Origin: Jacaranda mimosifolia
Lineage: Eukaryota; Streptophyta; Magnoliopsida; Lamiales; Bignoniaceae
Direction: 5' to 3'
DNA: 64,000 nt
Assembly: GCA_018894105.1 (NCBI GenBank)
Contig: CM032122.1
Location: 36,859,404-36,923,403 of the forward strand
Of this stretch, positions 50,701 through 62,640 are shown piece after piece. Made by a program: the position numbers and the translations under genes. A model generated the notes under the pieces. It did not search any database. It was not told where the DNA came from and was given only the letters and a program-made list of their open reading frames with translations. Numbering within the stretch: the stretch's first letter is position 1; the number at the start of each line of letters is the position of its first letter.

Positions 50701-53700
50701 AATTTATTAATTATATTTCTTATATTTATTCTTAATTTATAATTTTTATAAATTTAAAAATTATAAATTCTTAATTATTGATTTATACATTTATAAGTTA
50801 TAAATTATACATTCTTAATTCTAAATTATAAATTTATAATTTTTCAAAATTAATAATTTATAATTTGTAATTTAAAAATTATAAATTTCCAAAATTTTAA
50901 AAATTATAATTTATAATTTAAATTAAAAAAATATTGCGGGCTAAACGGTCTAGCCAGCCCGCGAGTTGGGTCAACCCACAGTCCTTCACGGTTCGCGGCC
51001 AAGCCGGTCTCGGGCTACAAAATTTCAGCTCAGAACGGGTTTTCAAGCGAGCCAATTCAGCCCAACCCATATTAAAAATTTAAACGAGCCGAGCTGGGCC
51101 GGTTTTTTTCGCAGGCCGACCAAGCCATTTTGACACCTCTATTTGTAACGGCTACTTTCTTGTAAATTGACCGTTGGCCAAGCTAACAGTAAATTTTTAT
51201 TTTTTTCCCCCAAAAATAACAAATGACCACCATAAGTAATGGTCATTTGTAATAAAAAAAATTCCTATCAAATCTCTTAATTTATCTCAAATCCACCTCT
51301 TTATACTTTCATTTAGAGGTTTGGTCAAATCCGCCTCTATGTAATTATTTTCTAAATTAATGAAGGGTAGGAGTCCATGTCAAACCCCTCACCACCTTAT
51401 TTGATAGTGTTTTTTGAAAAATATAATTGATAAAAAAAATTAATATAAGTATAAATTTCTAAGTTTTTATAAAAATTTAAGTGTTGTAAAATATTAAAAA
51501 TCACATAAGTATAAATTATTAAGTCTTTTAAAAAAGTATAAGTATTGAAAAAATCATTAATAATAACATATATATAAAAACTTCAAATTTTTAAATTCAT
51601 TTTCAAAAAAAAAAAAAAAAATCGTGGGCGAACCAGCAAGCCGGCCAGGCTCGGCTCGGGACCGACGTGAACCACCTATTAAACGAGCCGGGCTAGCTCG
51701 ACCCAGACCATTTGACACCTCTACTTCCACCCATCCCCCAACCAAAAGACAAGAAAGAGCTGAAGGGAGAGAAAAGCATCAATGAGGCGTCAAGGGGGAG
51801 AAGAACAACGATGATGTATCTTATTTTCAATAAGTACATGGTATAAAAATGAATTAGCATGCGTAGCTCAAAATCATCGAAGTTTTACTTGAATCACCTT
51901 GACATAATTCATCAGTGGAAAAGTCTTCCGTAACATTAGGCATATCACAACCTGCATACCCCAGAAATTACATCAAACAAGCTGGTTGTACCAAAACAAA
52001 AGTTAATTGACACTGAGTAGGAAACACTGGACAGCTTATGGAGCAATCAATCCACACCTTACTAAAATACCCAGCCAACAATGCACTATGAGGACGGTCT
52101 GGTTCCAGAAAAGAGAAGAGCAAATTCATAAGCTGCAATAAGATGGAGATTTTGATTGACCCATCAGTTTGAGTGAATAGCAAACTTTTCAGTTAGTTAT
52201 CTTCCTTCAAATTTTCAATAGGAATTAGGATGATTTTACCTCCTCCTCCTCCACCAAAGTCTTCAAGATGACATCAATTTCGCATGTAAAAATTTCACAG
52301 GCAACGAAAGGAAACCTACATTGTGAAACAAAAGTTTGATCCACAAATGAAGACTACCAAATAATCAAATGTAATTGCTTTTTTATGATTTTCTTAATTC
52401 CTTGCTAAAAGGTATTCTAAGTAAGGAGTTCCTTGCAGAAACATGAATACAAAATACTAATAAAACTTCAACATGGACAATTCGAAGAAAACTTCATTTC
52501 TCTAAAACTATATTGACCTACTTGAAGGTTCGTTTGCTATCTGCATCCTCTGGAGGCTCCTCAACAATATAATGCAGCAGCTGCTCAACCTGAGCTCTAT
52601 CTCTCAAACTAAAACCAAGAAACTTAAAGTTAATAGCATAATCAACAAATCTTAATTTCCAAGGAAAGGCAAACCTTTGTATAAGTCAGTTGACTGAAAC
52701 AAGCAGCTGACAGAGGAGGGGATCATACAAATTTATGAGGCGACTGTTTAAAGCTTTGCACTCTTGGATTATCTCCTCTTCATCCAAAAGCTCTTCCAAC
52801 GTAAAATTTTCCTTGTCCAGCACAGACTCAACCTGAAACAACAAAATATAGACGCAGAACATTAGTAAGGAGGAAAGAAGAAAGAAGCAAGTTGTTAAAC
52901 AGAAGTTAACAATAAAAAAGATAATATTAATTGTGTAAGCTGAGCAAGCCTGTCTCAGTTAACTAATGCTTGAGCTTGAGTCACTATCTCTCGAGCAATA
53001 ACTTGGGACTTAAAACAATTGATAATCTAATCTATAGTCTCTCTTTTTGCTACCTTTCCAATTTCCATAAAGCAGGGCTCAAGAGTTTGATAAGATGAAC
53101 TTAAAACATAATTAATCTAGATTTGTTTTAACTAAAGCATAATTACAAAAGAGGACAGGGATTCCAATTGGAACACCAAAGAACCTAACTTTATAACCAG
53201 CTGATTCAGTAATTTGATCACATAAGGCATACCCAATCAACTTGGATAAACTGGGTCATTAAAAACAAGGTGAGACAGGAGGTCCTGTTGAAAAAGGTTA
53301 TGATCAAATTAGTACAAGATTACAAGAAATATTACTCTGCCGCTGCTCTGTAAATCTTTATCATATTATCATTTTCCTAACAGCAAAAATATTAATAGGA
53401 GATATGTCTGCCCGCATATATAAGCATGCTTCACATTTATTTCCAAGTTTATTAGTTAATTAGTATCAAATAATTTCCTCATTTTTTGCAACTTAAATCT
53501 TTTAAATATTTTGTTATTATTTTCTATTTATATTAAATATTTTGCTCTCATTATGCTGGACACCATTTTGATATTCTATCTTTACTGATTCAACTGATGA
53601 TATTTCAAACCAAAACTACTAAATTCCCTATGTTGAGAGGAGAGACAGGAACAATCTCTACTAGATTAGTCCTAATCTCCAGACCACCTTTTATACAAGA

Positions 53701-55472
53701 CAAAGCCCATTCATTCTACCAGCAGGAGGAGTTAGATATGGGCTTTCTTTCATCTGTTTGATAAGAAGGAAGACCAGTCTCCCATTCCAGATCTTACTGT
53801 ATGAAGCCATTGCTTCGGGGCTGTCTGATTTCTTCTTTCAGCTTTTCTTAACTTCCTTTAAATTAGATGGACAGTAATTTCAATTCTAAGCTTGTGTACT
53901 GGACCTTTATGCAATTCTATCATCATATATTTGTTACAATTGGAACTGAAATTTCCAGAGATTGTTGAATTACAAAACAGTCGATGGGGTAGAATAAAAT
54001 TCCATGGGCTTGTTTGTTTGAAATTTGCCAAAATATTTTCCAACTCCCAAAATACAAACAAACAACACATCATATTCTCCAATCTTACTATCCAAAATAC
54101 ACCCAAAAAGGCCCAGAATACCCTCCCAATTCATTTTCTACTCATTTCCCAATATTTAACTCTTATCATTTTTTATCTCCCCTACCTAATCTATATATAT
54201 ACACAAACACAAATAATATTAAAATATCAATTTCACCCTACCAATCCAACATAAAAGTAATTGATATGGCATCTTGTCCTTTCCCAAAACACAAACAAAC
54301 AAACAATATTTTCCCAATTCAATCTCTACCTACCACCCAAAACACAAACAAACAACCATCACATTCCCCAACCAAACTTCCCACAAACCATTTTGGCAAA
54401 AAGCCCCAAATCATAAACAAACAAAGCCCATATTACCACTTCATATTTGGCAGAACAAACAATACTTCCCCTGAAATTGTGGCCACCAATTGATCCTGCA
54501 TGGATACCTAGCTATGTAGGACTATGACCAAGATATAAAGGATCTATATCCATGCCAAGTTTGATAAATGTAACAGGTGATCTAAGAAGCCAGGTTCGTC
54601 CAAACTCCAAATCAAAAAAAAGTCATGTCCAGCTGAGTTCAATTCATTCATTTTACAGCACCATGCCCATATACTTGAATAGAAGACAATGAGTGCAGGT
54701 CTCCAAATTTAAAGTCTGAAAAAACATCAAGGGACTAAACCATCATATCATTTAAAAAAGATAGTAAGAGCCCCAGCAAAAGGATCACATTAAGTCACTA
54801 AGAAAATAACAGATGAATTGAGCATCATTAAAGATGGCAAATCAAACCCCTTCAACTCTAGAGTCCATTCACCTGTTTATAGAAACACGGAGAGATGAAA
54901 AGCGAGAAAGAACCGGAAAAAGGCTCGAAAATGTATACATTACTTGATGATTTAAACTGCATCCAATTATTAGTACAACTTTTTGGTACAATACAGAAGT
55001 TAAAGTCATTCAGAAAATGTATCATTTCCTTCTCTGCGTCTCTCCTCAAATCAGATGGAAGAAAGACAGCAGGAAGTTTAACACTATTCTATCAAGCTAC
55101 GACCAATCATTGGCAAAATTCTATTAATACACAAGATGTGGGAAAAGAAGTAGCTGAAAATGCAACCAGCAAAAAGATAGTTCCTCAGTTTCCAACAACA
55201 AAGAACAAAATTAAGACATCCCTTAATTGCAAAATCAGTTTTAAAAAAATACATAAAAAATACCCATTGCGTCTTCCAATAGCAAAGTAAACAAAAATCA
55301 GCTCAAAATTTTTAACTAACATTAAAAAGGGCAAATTCAAGCACAAAAACACTTCACCAATAACGTAAAGAGTTCATACTCCCAACCCAAAAGAAAAAGC
55401 TAAAATAAGCAAATATTGGTCCTGTTGACTTACAGGAGAAGAGGTCGAAAGAGCTGTGAGCTTCCAGAACAT
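40472..55472 (-). CDS. SAPS-domain (SIT4/PP6 phosphatase-associated) protein
   Basis: Nineteen exons encode 851 residues, starting [13 protein letters not shown] and ending [12 protein letters not shown], as in plant SAPS proteins. The SAPS domain spans about residues 60-500 ([60 protein letters not shown]); the acidic, serine-rich C-terminus is typical. SAPS proteins are regulatory subunits of PP6/SIT4-type phosphatases; substrates in plants are poorly known. Exons (high to low): 55472-55434, 52832-52729, 52608-52522, 52315-52240, 52132-52058, 51951-51898, 48260-48201, 48070-47954, 47132-47038, 46929-46724, 44848-44751, 44325-44222, 44065-43900, 43572-43450, 43325-43243, 42160-42022, 41893-41867, 41697-41627, 41303-40472. 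All joins keep frame and all introns are GT-AG. Four introns carry transposon or plastid insertions. I recall AT2G28360 and AT3G45190 as counterparts. Confidence 0.96.
41978..42000. repeat. (ACC)n microsatellite
   Basis: About seven CAC/ACC triplets in the short SAPS intron between the exons at 42160-42022 and 41893-41867. Confidence 0.85.
42456..43151. mobile_element. Probable hAT-like element in a SAPS intron, about 696 bp
   Basis: The left end AGTGTTTTAAAGGCATAAGG is mirrored by the right end, which in reverse complement reads AGTGTTTCAAAAGGTAGCCC. Flanking octamers ACCACAGA (42448-42455) and GCCACTGA (43152-43159) agree at 6 of 8 positions. The right part is rich in GGCGC/GCCC words, typical of this type. 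Overlapping open frames inside it have no domains. It lies in the intron between the exons at 43325-43243 and 42160-42022. Confidence 0.65.
44676..44723. repeat. (GT)n-(GA)n compound microsatellite
   Basis: Twelve or so GT units pass directly into GA units, ending less than 30 bases from the donor side of SAPS exon 11 (44848-44751). Confidence 0.9.
45485..45842 (-). mobile_element. LTR-retrotransposon-like fragment beside the plastid insertion
   Basis: On the minus strand this GC-richer block has a TATA-like AACTATAAATGCCTCCTC, then ATTTATTGCAATCAGGGAC and further downstream GACCTCTCGACCATCGAC. This arrangement resembles the promoter part of Gypsy-type long terminal repeats in plants. I found no second LTR, primer-binding site or polyprotein, so it would be a solo or broken LTR. 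It ends where plastid-derived sequence begins, at about 45848. The assignment rests on general resemblance only. Confidence 0.42.
45849..46019 (-). pseudogene. Truncated plastid ndhB (first 57 codons) in the nucleus
   Basis: Starting from the ATG at 46019 the frame reads [20 protein letters not shown], then [10 protein letters not shown] and [14 protein letters not shown], the beginning of NAD(P)H-quinone oxidoreductase subunit 2 (NdhB), normally a protein of about 510 residues in the thylakoid NDH complex. After codon 57 it runs into unrelated sequence. Several substitutions (for example Lys6 where plastid copies usually have Gln) show decay. It has no presequence and lies in an intron, so it is a dead fragment. 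Confidence 0.9.
45849..46280 (-). other. Nuclear plastid DNA insertion (NUPT) from the ndhB 5' region
   Basis: The minus strand carries the start of plastid ndhB plus about 260 bases upstream, as found in the plastid inverted repeat. The upstream part includes AAGCCCTCTCGGGGACTTGC and ACCTCATGTAAATACCATGG, words I recall from plastid ndhB flanks. The insert has small deletions and substitutions relative to plastid sequence. It sits in the SAPS intron between the exons at 46929-46724 and 44848-44751, so it is probably harmless and spliced out. Confidence 0.9.
49509..51723. mobile_element. Outer hAT-like element, interrupted by a second copy of itself
   Basis: The ends TACAGGTGTCAAAACGGGGC and, from the right in reverse complement, TAGAGGTGTCAAATGGTCTG are flanked by CTTCCACG (49501-49508) and CTTCCACC (51724-51731), an 8-bp TSD with one mismatch. 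The GC-rich tips (GGGCCGGG, GGCTCG words) and very AT-rich inner arms are foldback-like. Its own sequence is 49509-49940 plus 51142-51723, about 1.0 kb, split by the element at 49941-51141. No transposase is present. Confidence 0.9.
49941..51141. mobile_element. Inner hAT-like element, 1201 bp, inverted copy of the outer one
   Basis: The ends TAGAGGTGTCAAATGGGCCG and, in reverse complement from the right, TAGAGGTGTCAAAATGGCTT are flanked by TTTGTAGC (49933-49940) and TTTGTAAC (51142-51149), an 8-bp TSD with one mismatch. Its left half matches the outer element's right half in reverse, and its right half matches the outer element's left half in reverse. So it is the same family inserted in opposite orientation at the centre of the outer copy. 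Non-autonomous. Confidence 0.9.
52833..55433 (-). other. First SAPS intron, 2.6 kb
   Basis: It lies between the 13-codon first exon and exon 2 and starts GTAAGT on the minus strand. It contains a probable MITE at 54006-54429. Long first introns often carry enhancer functions in plants, but nothing specific is visible. Confidence 0.8.
54006..54429. mobile_element. Probable Tourist-like MITE in SAPS intron 1
   Basis: The left end GGGCTTGTTTGTTTGAAATT is mirrored by the right end, in reverse complement GGGCTTTGTTTGTTTATGAT. AAACACAAACAAACAA-type words recur four times inside. A 3-bp CAT direct repeat (54003-54005 and 54429-54431) may be the TSD but is not the TWA expected for the group. Confidence 0.6.
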
Positions 55473-55760
55473 ATTGTTTACGCACAGCACACAGAGACAC
55501 AGCGCTTGTATGTATCGGCCAGGAGCGACGGAGACCCAAGCAACGCAGAGGTGGAGGAAGCTGAACAGATCTGTTAACCCTAAAATTAGAAACAAAACAA
55601 GGCGACAAAGAGAGAAGATAGCTCGAGATTTCAAACGGAGATTTGCGACAATTTGGAGCGAAGGAAGAGTGGTGGGGCAGAAAAACCCTAGCTTTTGGAA
55701 GATCGAAAGAAGAAGGAAGAGAAGCCAGCCGCAAAGATCGAGCGCGGCTTGAGAACTTTT
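55473..55760 (-). promoter_or_regulatory. Leader and promoter of the SAPS gene
   Basis: On the minus strand the region upstream of the ATG at 55472 is C/T-rich (TTCTCTTCCTTCTTCTTTCG) and contains AGCTAGGGTTTTTCTG, as in many plant leaders. No upstream in-frame ATG extends the conserved MFWKLTAL start. Confidence 0.5.
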
Positions 55761-56517
55761 TTATTTTTCTTTTAATTATTAATTTTTAATAGGCAAATAA
55801 TAGTAGTACAAATAGGAAGAGTGGGGCAGGGGAGTACAAGATTATTATGTATAGTGTGTATAGTGTGTATAATTTTCCACCAAGTATGTGCATCATAATT
55901 CATCTGAAGGGGTTTAGACCCTTCTTTCAGACATCTCTACTGTATTTATTATTTTTCTAGTGAATAATAAATTTGAGAAAATTAATAGAAATGAGAACCC
56001 AAATTCAAAATTCACAATTATAAAGTTATAAAGTCTTAGGAAGTCTTTTTCTATTTTTGAGAACATTATAATATACATTTTTAAATGAATTTATATTAAA
56101 TGACTTGTTTATAAATGACAAATTTGGAGAAAAAGTATTTTATTTATTTTTAGAATCATAAAATTTTAATGTCATGTGTTATTTTAATGAGCAGTGTCAA
56201 ATTATGAAAGTTAGTTATGTGCTAACAATAAAATCTGATACTGAATATTCAAATGCTAAAATAAAATAATCATTTAATTTGTGTTTAAATAACTTGTAGA
56301 AAAAGATGCCTATTCCTGGGACTTTAATCAGTAGATTAATACAACCATATAATTTGATGAATGCATTTTTGTGTATTAGAATTTCAAACTTTTATTCTAA
56401 TTTTTCATTGATAATTAGAAATTAGAATAATATGTATAATTCTACTACAACTTGAAATTTATATATTGAATTTGTGTTCTATTTTTTATTAACTCGTCAG
56501 AACAATATTGAGACACT

Positions 56518-56848
56518 TATGCTATGTTTGGTTCAAGGATTTTGGTCAAGAAAATATATTTAAAAAAAAACTAAGAAAAATATTTTTGATTGTTTCATTG
56601 GTAAAAAAAATATTAAAAAAAGAAAAAGAAAACTTGTGAGACTCCCTACAAAATGGTGATCAACTCAGGACAAAGCTTATTTGACTTCTTTCTTTTATTT
56701 TTCCAATACATTTATTATGTCTTTTTCTCCTTAATTCTTTCTTTATTGGTTTTTTAATAATTAAACAATTTTAAAATTTATATTTCTTTAACTTTATATT
56801 TTTTCTTAATTTTTTTCACATCAAAATCCGTAAACCGAACTTAGTGCT
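56518..56848. mobile_element. Possible MITE, about 330 bp
   Basis: ATGTTTGGTTCAAGGATTTT near 56524 is mirrored by AAAATCCGTAAACCGAACTT near 56824. The repeats are imperfect and the TSD is unclear (TTA against TAA). The interior is T-rich on both sides. Confidence 0.4.
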
Positions 56849-57477
56849 AATAATAGATAATTAAGATCATTATAGATATATATATGTATGAAGCAACAAT
56901 TATTGGGATAAAATGACAATAATTGTGATCATCCCATATGTGTACATACACTTTTATAGTGCCAAGTGCCAACAAATTTACATATCAACATACTAAAAGC
57001 AAACTCAATCCACATATGTCAATGTTTTGCAGTGTAGACTGGTAGTGATGGTCAGTTTTTGTAGCCTAATATGTGGTGATAGAGTGATGTGAATTGGTCC
57101 CATGACATGACTTGTCATTGTACTTCTTACTCAACTCGAGAGCTCTTGCCATCGCTTACATGCAATTCAATTTTTTATACTACATTTTTTACAAAATAAA
57201 CCTCTAATTTGACCAAATATTTGTTGAAAAATGAGTAATCGATAATGAGTGGCTGGAAAAAAGAAATTTCAATGTAGCATTTTAAATTGCTCCCCAACAA
57301 TGGTAGCAGCTCTTCTTGTTACCCATGACGTATTTGATACGGGACATATTTAATAGTAGTAATTGTAATACATCTTAAATTAAGTAAAATTGAATTATTT
57401 ATTACCATGTTTGATATAAAAAATTTGTTATTCAATTAGACACAACTACAATATCTCATACTCTATCTTAGGCCCTT

Positions 57478-57590
57478 TTTTTTTTTTTTTTTTCTATTTA
57501 TACAGACACACATTTGGAATTCGTTAGAATTCAAACTTCTTACCCCCACATTATGTGGGAGACTTATGCCGCTAGACCACAAACAACTCA
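57478..57590 (-). mobile_element. SINE-like copy b (tRNA-type head, poly-A tail), minus strand
   Basis: On the minus strand GTGGTCTAGCGGCATAAG matches an A box, AGTTTGAATTCTAACG a B box about 35 bases on, and the copy ends in a run of about 20 A (T at 57477-57494 on the plus strand). This is the best-preserved of four related copies and shows tRNA-derived SINE layout. Confidence 0.68.
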
Positions 57591-59200
57591 GCATCTGTTT
57601 TAGGCATTTGTTATCAGATACTATTTTTTATGGACAAAATTTCCCCCATCAAATAAGCCCTAACCAGATCAGCTCTCCTATTTATACAGAAATTGTTGTG
57701 GACCAAACCCATCTCCCCAGGAATAAGACACAAATTCATGCAATTTCAAGGCACTTTTTGAGTAGAAAAATTAAGGAAAAGAAATGTTTCCACCTTTTGT
57801 CCTGCAAAGGTTTCGACCTTATATATTTCAGCAAAGGAAAATTCTTACAAATTCCAACACATTCAAAAATTAAACATACAGCCTTTTAAATTGCTATAAT
57901 ACCCCAATCTCCCAGAATTAACCCCGATGGTACCTCAATTAACAAATCAAACATTCCAATAGCATAAACAAAATAGTACCCTTAAAGACAGTCCAATTTG
58001 TAGCCACGAGTTCAAGTCTGCAGAAACCCCAGTTGAACCAAACCACAAAATTTCCTTAAAATTTGCCGATAGGGAAATGCCACTGTGAATGGGTAGTTGA
58101 TTGCTCCCTGAGAAGTGTACCAATTAGGAGATTAAGGGCAGCACATCATGTTTGCGTGGAGAACAAGGGTTCAACGAACGCCAAAATGGCCAGAGGATTT
58201 CTGTTTTCTCGTTTTGATTTCGGGTTCAGTCTCCACAGAGAGCATAAATGGAACCTTGCATGGCATGAAGAAATAAGGATGCTAATGTCTTTTCACCAGA
58301 AAGGGAGAGTCAAGATTGGGATGCATTAATTAATCGCACCCCAACAACTACTACTTGAATAGCAGTTAATGTTGTATATAGTTGTGGGCTTATTCAATTT
58401 TACGGGATGACCTACAACTTTAGTCTTCAACATCAAACAATCGATTACTATTCATTAGACCATGCTATTACTACTATTACATGACATCAAACGCGCCCCT
58501 AATCTATGAATAAGTAACAAGGAATTTCCCTAAATAGTTGTCAAGAAGCCTATTTTATTTAATCTTTGTGGATTATGTCCGTTCAATTATGGTATAATAA
58601 TGACTTAGATAAGATATTTCAAAAGATGTTAGAAGATTTATAATATATTATAAAGTGTTTGATAATTTAAAAAAAAAAAGATATTATAAATTCTTAAAAT
58701 AAAATGTTAAAATCTTATAAGCTCTTTTAAAAAAAGTAAGAAGTTTCAATATTTTTTAAAAAATTTAACAAACTCTTATAATGTTAACCATGGTAGTTAT
58801 AATATTATCATTACTAATATTTTATAAGATTCAAAAGCTTATTTTATCTAAATATTTCAAAAGCTTATTTTTAAATTAAGATCTAACATTTTTTTTTAAA
58901 CTCCAAAACATCTTGGTTTTGTTTGGAACTTTGATTTTTTTGAAAAAAGAAAAAAAAAATCTAGAAGAATTTATTTTTGAGTAATTGATTTTGATGTTTG
59001 TTTGTTATTGTTTTGGGAGTTATTGAAAAATATTTTAAAAGAAACTAGTTTGTTTGGAAGTGTTTTTGGATGAGGTAATTTGTATTATAAATTTAGCACA
59101 AGTCAGATTTTTGTTGGGTCATGGGTGTGTAGAATGAAATTGAAATTTTTATGGTAATTGTTATGTATATCTTAGTTGTAATGTTGTATATGTGTGGTGT

Positions 59201-59224
59201 GTGTATATATATATATATATATAT
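59201..59224. repeat. (TA)n microsatellite
   Basis: An uninterrupted alternating TA run of 24 bases preceded by TGTGTGGTGTG. Confidence 0.85.
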
Positions 59225-60454
59225 GATTTAAAGATGATTATAATAAAATATTTTGGGAATGATTGAGATGGATGATGTATACCTCAAAACATTTTCAAAA
59301 TCACAATATAATTGGGGATTGTGGTGATATAAATAACATTCATTAATTGAAATGACTATCTTATAATAATCAAATTTATATTTGATTTTTTTTATTTAAT
59401 TTTTTTAATTTGTTTATTTATTTGATAAAACGATAAGATATTATTTAGCTATAAATAAATGAGATGATACATGAGATTTTGTATTATCATTAACATACCC
59501 CTATTTATAGTTTTGTTTGCTTAAATACCAATGTCATGGCAATTGCAAGACTCGAAATAGGAAAGTTAGTATCATTGTTAGATGTCATGATGTTGGCAAA
59601 GGATGAATGAAAAACTCATTATCTATACACGAAATTTGATATCGGGTACTGAATACCTAAGGGGAGGGAAGGTTGCACGTTATAAACCATGTAGTGCTCA
59701 ACTTATTGATGTCGGTAGAAGGTGATAGGTGTGGTTTCCTAAGTCAATAACGAATATTATGCCAACTGTCCACCATATAAGCTATTATACTTTATTAATA
59801 TTCTAATTACCATATCAACTCTTATACCCTATTAATATTCTCATTATCATTAATGAAAATAAGTTGTAGACGTGGGTCACTCTATCGTGGTGAGGATGTT
59901 GGTGATAATACAATTACGTTATATCCGTGATGATGGAAAATAGTTACATATACATCAGAAATTCAGAATCGATAATGATAATATTAAATAATATTTAATA
60001 TAATATCAAAATAATGTAATTGAAAAGTGTTAAATTCAAGTGCCAATGCCACCTATATGTAGAAAAAATATTTCATACCCATAACAAATCAAGTCACATG
60101 AATTTATGGCAAAACGCACTCAACCCCTTGAAAATTATGATCTCAATATTAAATCCTCTCTTTTTGATATTTTAAAAGTTTACTGTTAAAATTGAAACTT
60201 TTAAAGGGGTGACGTGCATATTGCCTTTTAATTTATTAAATATGTTGCAAGTTGCAACAAATATCTAAGAACCTGAAGAAAAAAAAAAGTATTTTTCCAT
60301 AATCAAGAAAACCATAAAGAAGCACAGTACGCAGACAGTATAAAAATTCTGAGGAGTATTGCTTAGTTGCTACAGCCAGCCATAGCCGCCCCAATTGACA
60401 TGGCTATTTCTCACTATCTGCAAGTTAGTAAATAATTCATATTGATGTGGAAAT

Positions 60455-60562
60455 GTTTTATTATTATTATTTTTTTATACAAACATGTCATAAATTCAGT
60501 AAATTTAAATTCTTAACTTTATATTATATGTGTCAGATTTATGTCGGTAGATCAAATGACTA
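60455..60562 (-). mobile_element. SINE-like copy c (tRNA-type head), minus strand
   Basis: On the minus strand TGATCTACCGACATAAATCT aligns with the A-box region of copy b, and GAATTTAAATTTAC with its B box. It ends in an A-rich tail (TATAAAAAAATAATAATAAT). It is more decayed than copy b. Confidence 0.55.
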
Positions 60563-62640
60563 TTGACAGAAATATTTTAATGGTTCTCATTTTATTTTTG
60601 AAACACATAAAACAACATTTTTATTCTCAATATTAATGGTCAAAGAAGTTGAAAAATCAAACTTGAGGAGGTCTAATCAAAAGATCAAACATCAAGGAAG
60701 TAAATGCTAAGACAGTGGCTGCTTGGGGGATATTTCCGACATTTCATGTTTCAAAAATGTGCAACACGAGCAGAGTCGCGTTTGATTGTAAGACATATTA
60801 TGGATCTATGAGGCATATTTAAAATTTAGTCTCAAAAACAATTTCCTCATATTTTCCAAGGATAGGGTCCACCTCTCTCATATCCCAATTTTGAAATCAA
60901 ATATTTAATTAGATTTAATTTTTTTGTAGGATTTGTTAAAAATTTCAGATTTAATTTTCTATAAATTACATAAATTTAAACTTGACATTTTCAAATTCAT
61001 TAAATCTTGCTTTTCTAAATTTTTAATTTTGTAAAATACAAATTAACAAAAATAAAAATTGTAATTTTATTTTTTTGGAAAATTGTACTTTTATTTGTAA
61101 TAAAAACTATAATTGATTAAATTAACGGTCTAGTTATTATAATTAAAATTCATAAATTTTTTTAATCGGATAATGTGAGACAATGTGAAATGATAACGTA
61201 TTTTATACATTAATTTGGATGGATACGAAATATTTCGCAATATTGTTGGGAATATTAATAAAAAATAAATCCAACCTTACCCGATTAATTAAAAAATGGT
61301 AGAACTAGCATTGTTAAGAAAAAATATTTTTTTCCCATCCCCATTATTGGAATTTACCAAGTTATTTCATGTTATAATATTTAAAAAGGATAAATTATTA
61401 AATTAATTACATATATTTTTTATAATATTATAAATTTCAAACAAACCCATAAATCAAAACTCATAATACAAACTCATTTCTTAAAATAAATCTCTCAAAC
61501 AATCTCACATTACATCAACCCATCAAATAACTATAATCATTACATTTTATCCCACAATTATTCGCTCTCTCATTTTTCATTTCCTATATCTCTCAAACAC
61601 CAAAACAACCCCAAAATTCCTGAAACATGAAAAATGAGACATGGTTTTACAAGCAATCACAACCTAAATGTTGATGGTTCAAGGTAGTTGATGCAATTTT
61701 TCCATTTCACTCTAAATAAAATCTTATCAATTTTTCTATTTAACTCTAAATAAGATATACATAGTGTTAAAGTCCAAATGGGATAACAAGCACTTTAAGA
61801 AAAAATTAATGGTATAAGATTATGGGACTTCTCCTCCTTTTAAAAAGTATCAAAGAATTTTAAATTACTGTTTGACAGGAGTTTTTTTTAATATCTGCAA
61901 AACATAGAGAGGGTTTTTTTGCATTTTAAGCTTTATGAAAACAAATTCAATTGGCATTAGTATTTTAAATTGAATTTTGGATGCGTAAGTATATAAATAA
62001 TTCTATTACAAGAGAGAGTTAGATATGTGTAGATACTATATATAAAATATTTACCTCATTTTGATATGTTTCAGGATTGTCCCCTTAAAATGTTATTGTT
62101 ATTATTATTTAATATCATAACTATGAAGTTGCTTTTATTTTATATTCACTAATTGTTTTCATCTCCAATTATTTATTATTTGGCATAAAAATTTAAATAA
62201 ATACTAATAATTTGGCACATTTGATGTATGTGCTAAAATTTTTATAGTATGTTTTTTTATCTAATAACAATATTTCTTTATTTTTATATAATGTAAATTT
62301 ATTTTAATAATTTTAATATATTTATTTATTTATTTTGTAAATAAAAATTAAAAATTATGATAAATTGGTAATTGTAGATATAAAATATATAAGTTACAAA
62401 TGGTAGTTATTATATAATTTATAGTTAGTAGAATTAAAAGAAAGAAGTGAGGGTATTTTAGACATATCATTTGAAAACACACACAAAAAAGATATGTGCT
62501 TTATTAATAGTATAAATATTAAAAATATAGTAATAAATAAGAAATAAATAAATATTTTATTTAATATTATAAAATTTTAGCATACACATGTCTGCACGAA
62601 AAAAAAAGTGTAGCGCAATAAAAAAAAAAAAAAAAAAGAT

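Larger units (their letters stand above)
48261..51897 (-). other. 3.6-kb SAPS intron holding a nested hAT pair
   Basis: It separates the exons at 51951-51898 (…PLMNYVK) and 48260-48201 (AHQDVFKQ…). About 2.2 kb of it is the nested element pair at 49509-51723. 48262-49500 holds nothing I can name. Confidence 0.85.
55761..62640. other. Intergenic region between the SAPS and CASP-like genes
   Basis: About 6.9 kb without a supported gene. It carries a probable MITE at 56518-56848, two SINE-like copies and a TA repeat near 59201. 57600-58330 is less AT-rich with an 88-codon open frame (58063-58329) of no recognisable family. 60600-62600 is very AT-rich. No RNA gene was seen. Confidence 0.5.

Noticed and set aside
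58063..58329. 88-codon plus-strand open frame in less AT-rich DNA
   Set aside because: No family resemblance, no splice context, and no start-region features; it may be a decayed fragment but cannot be supported as a gene.
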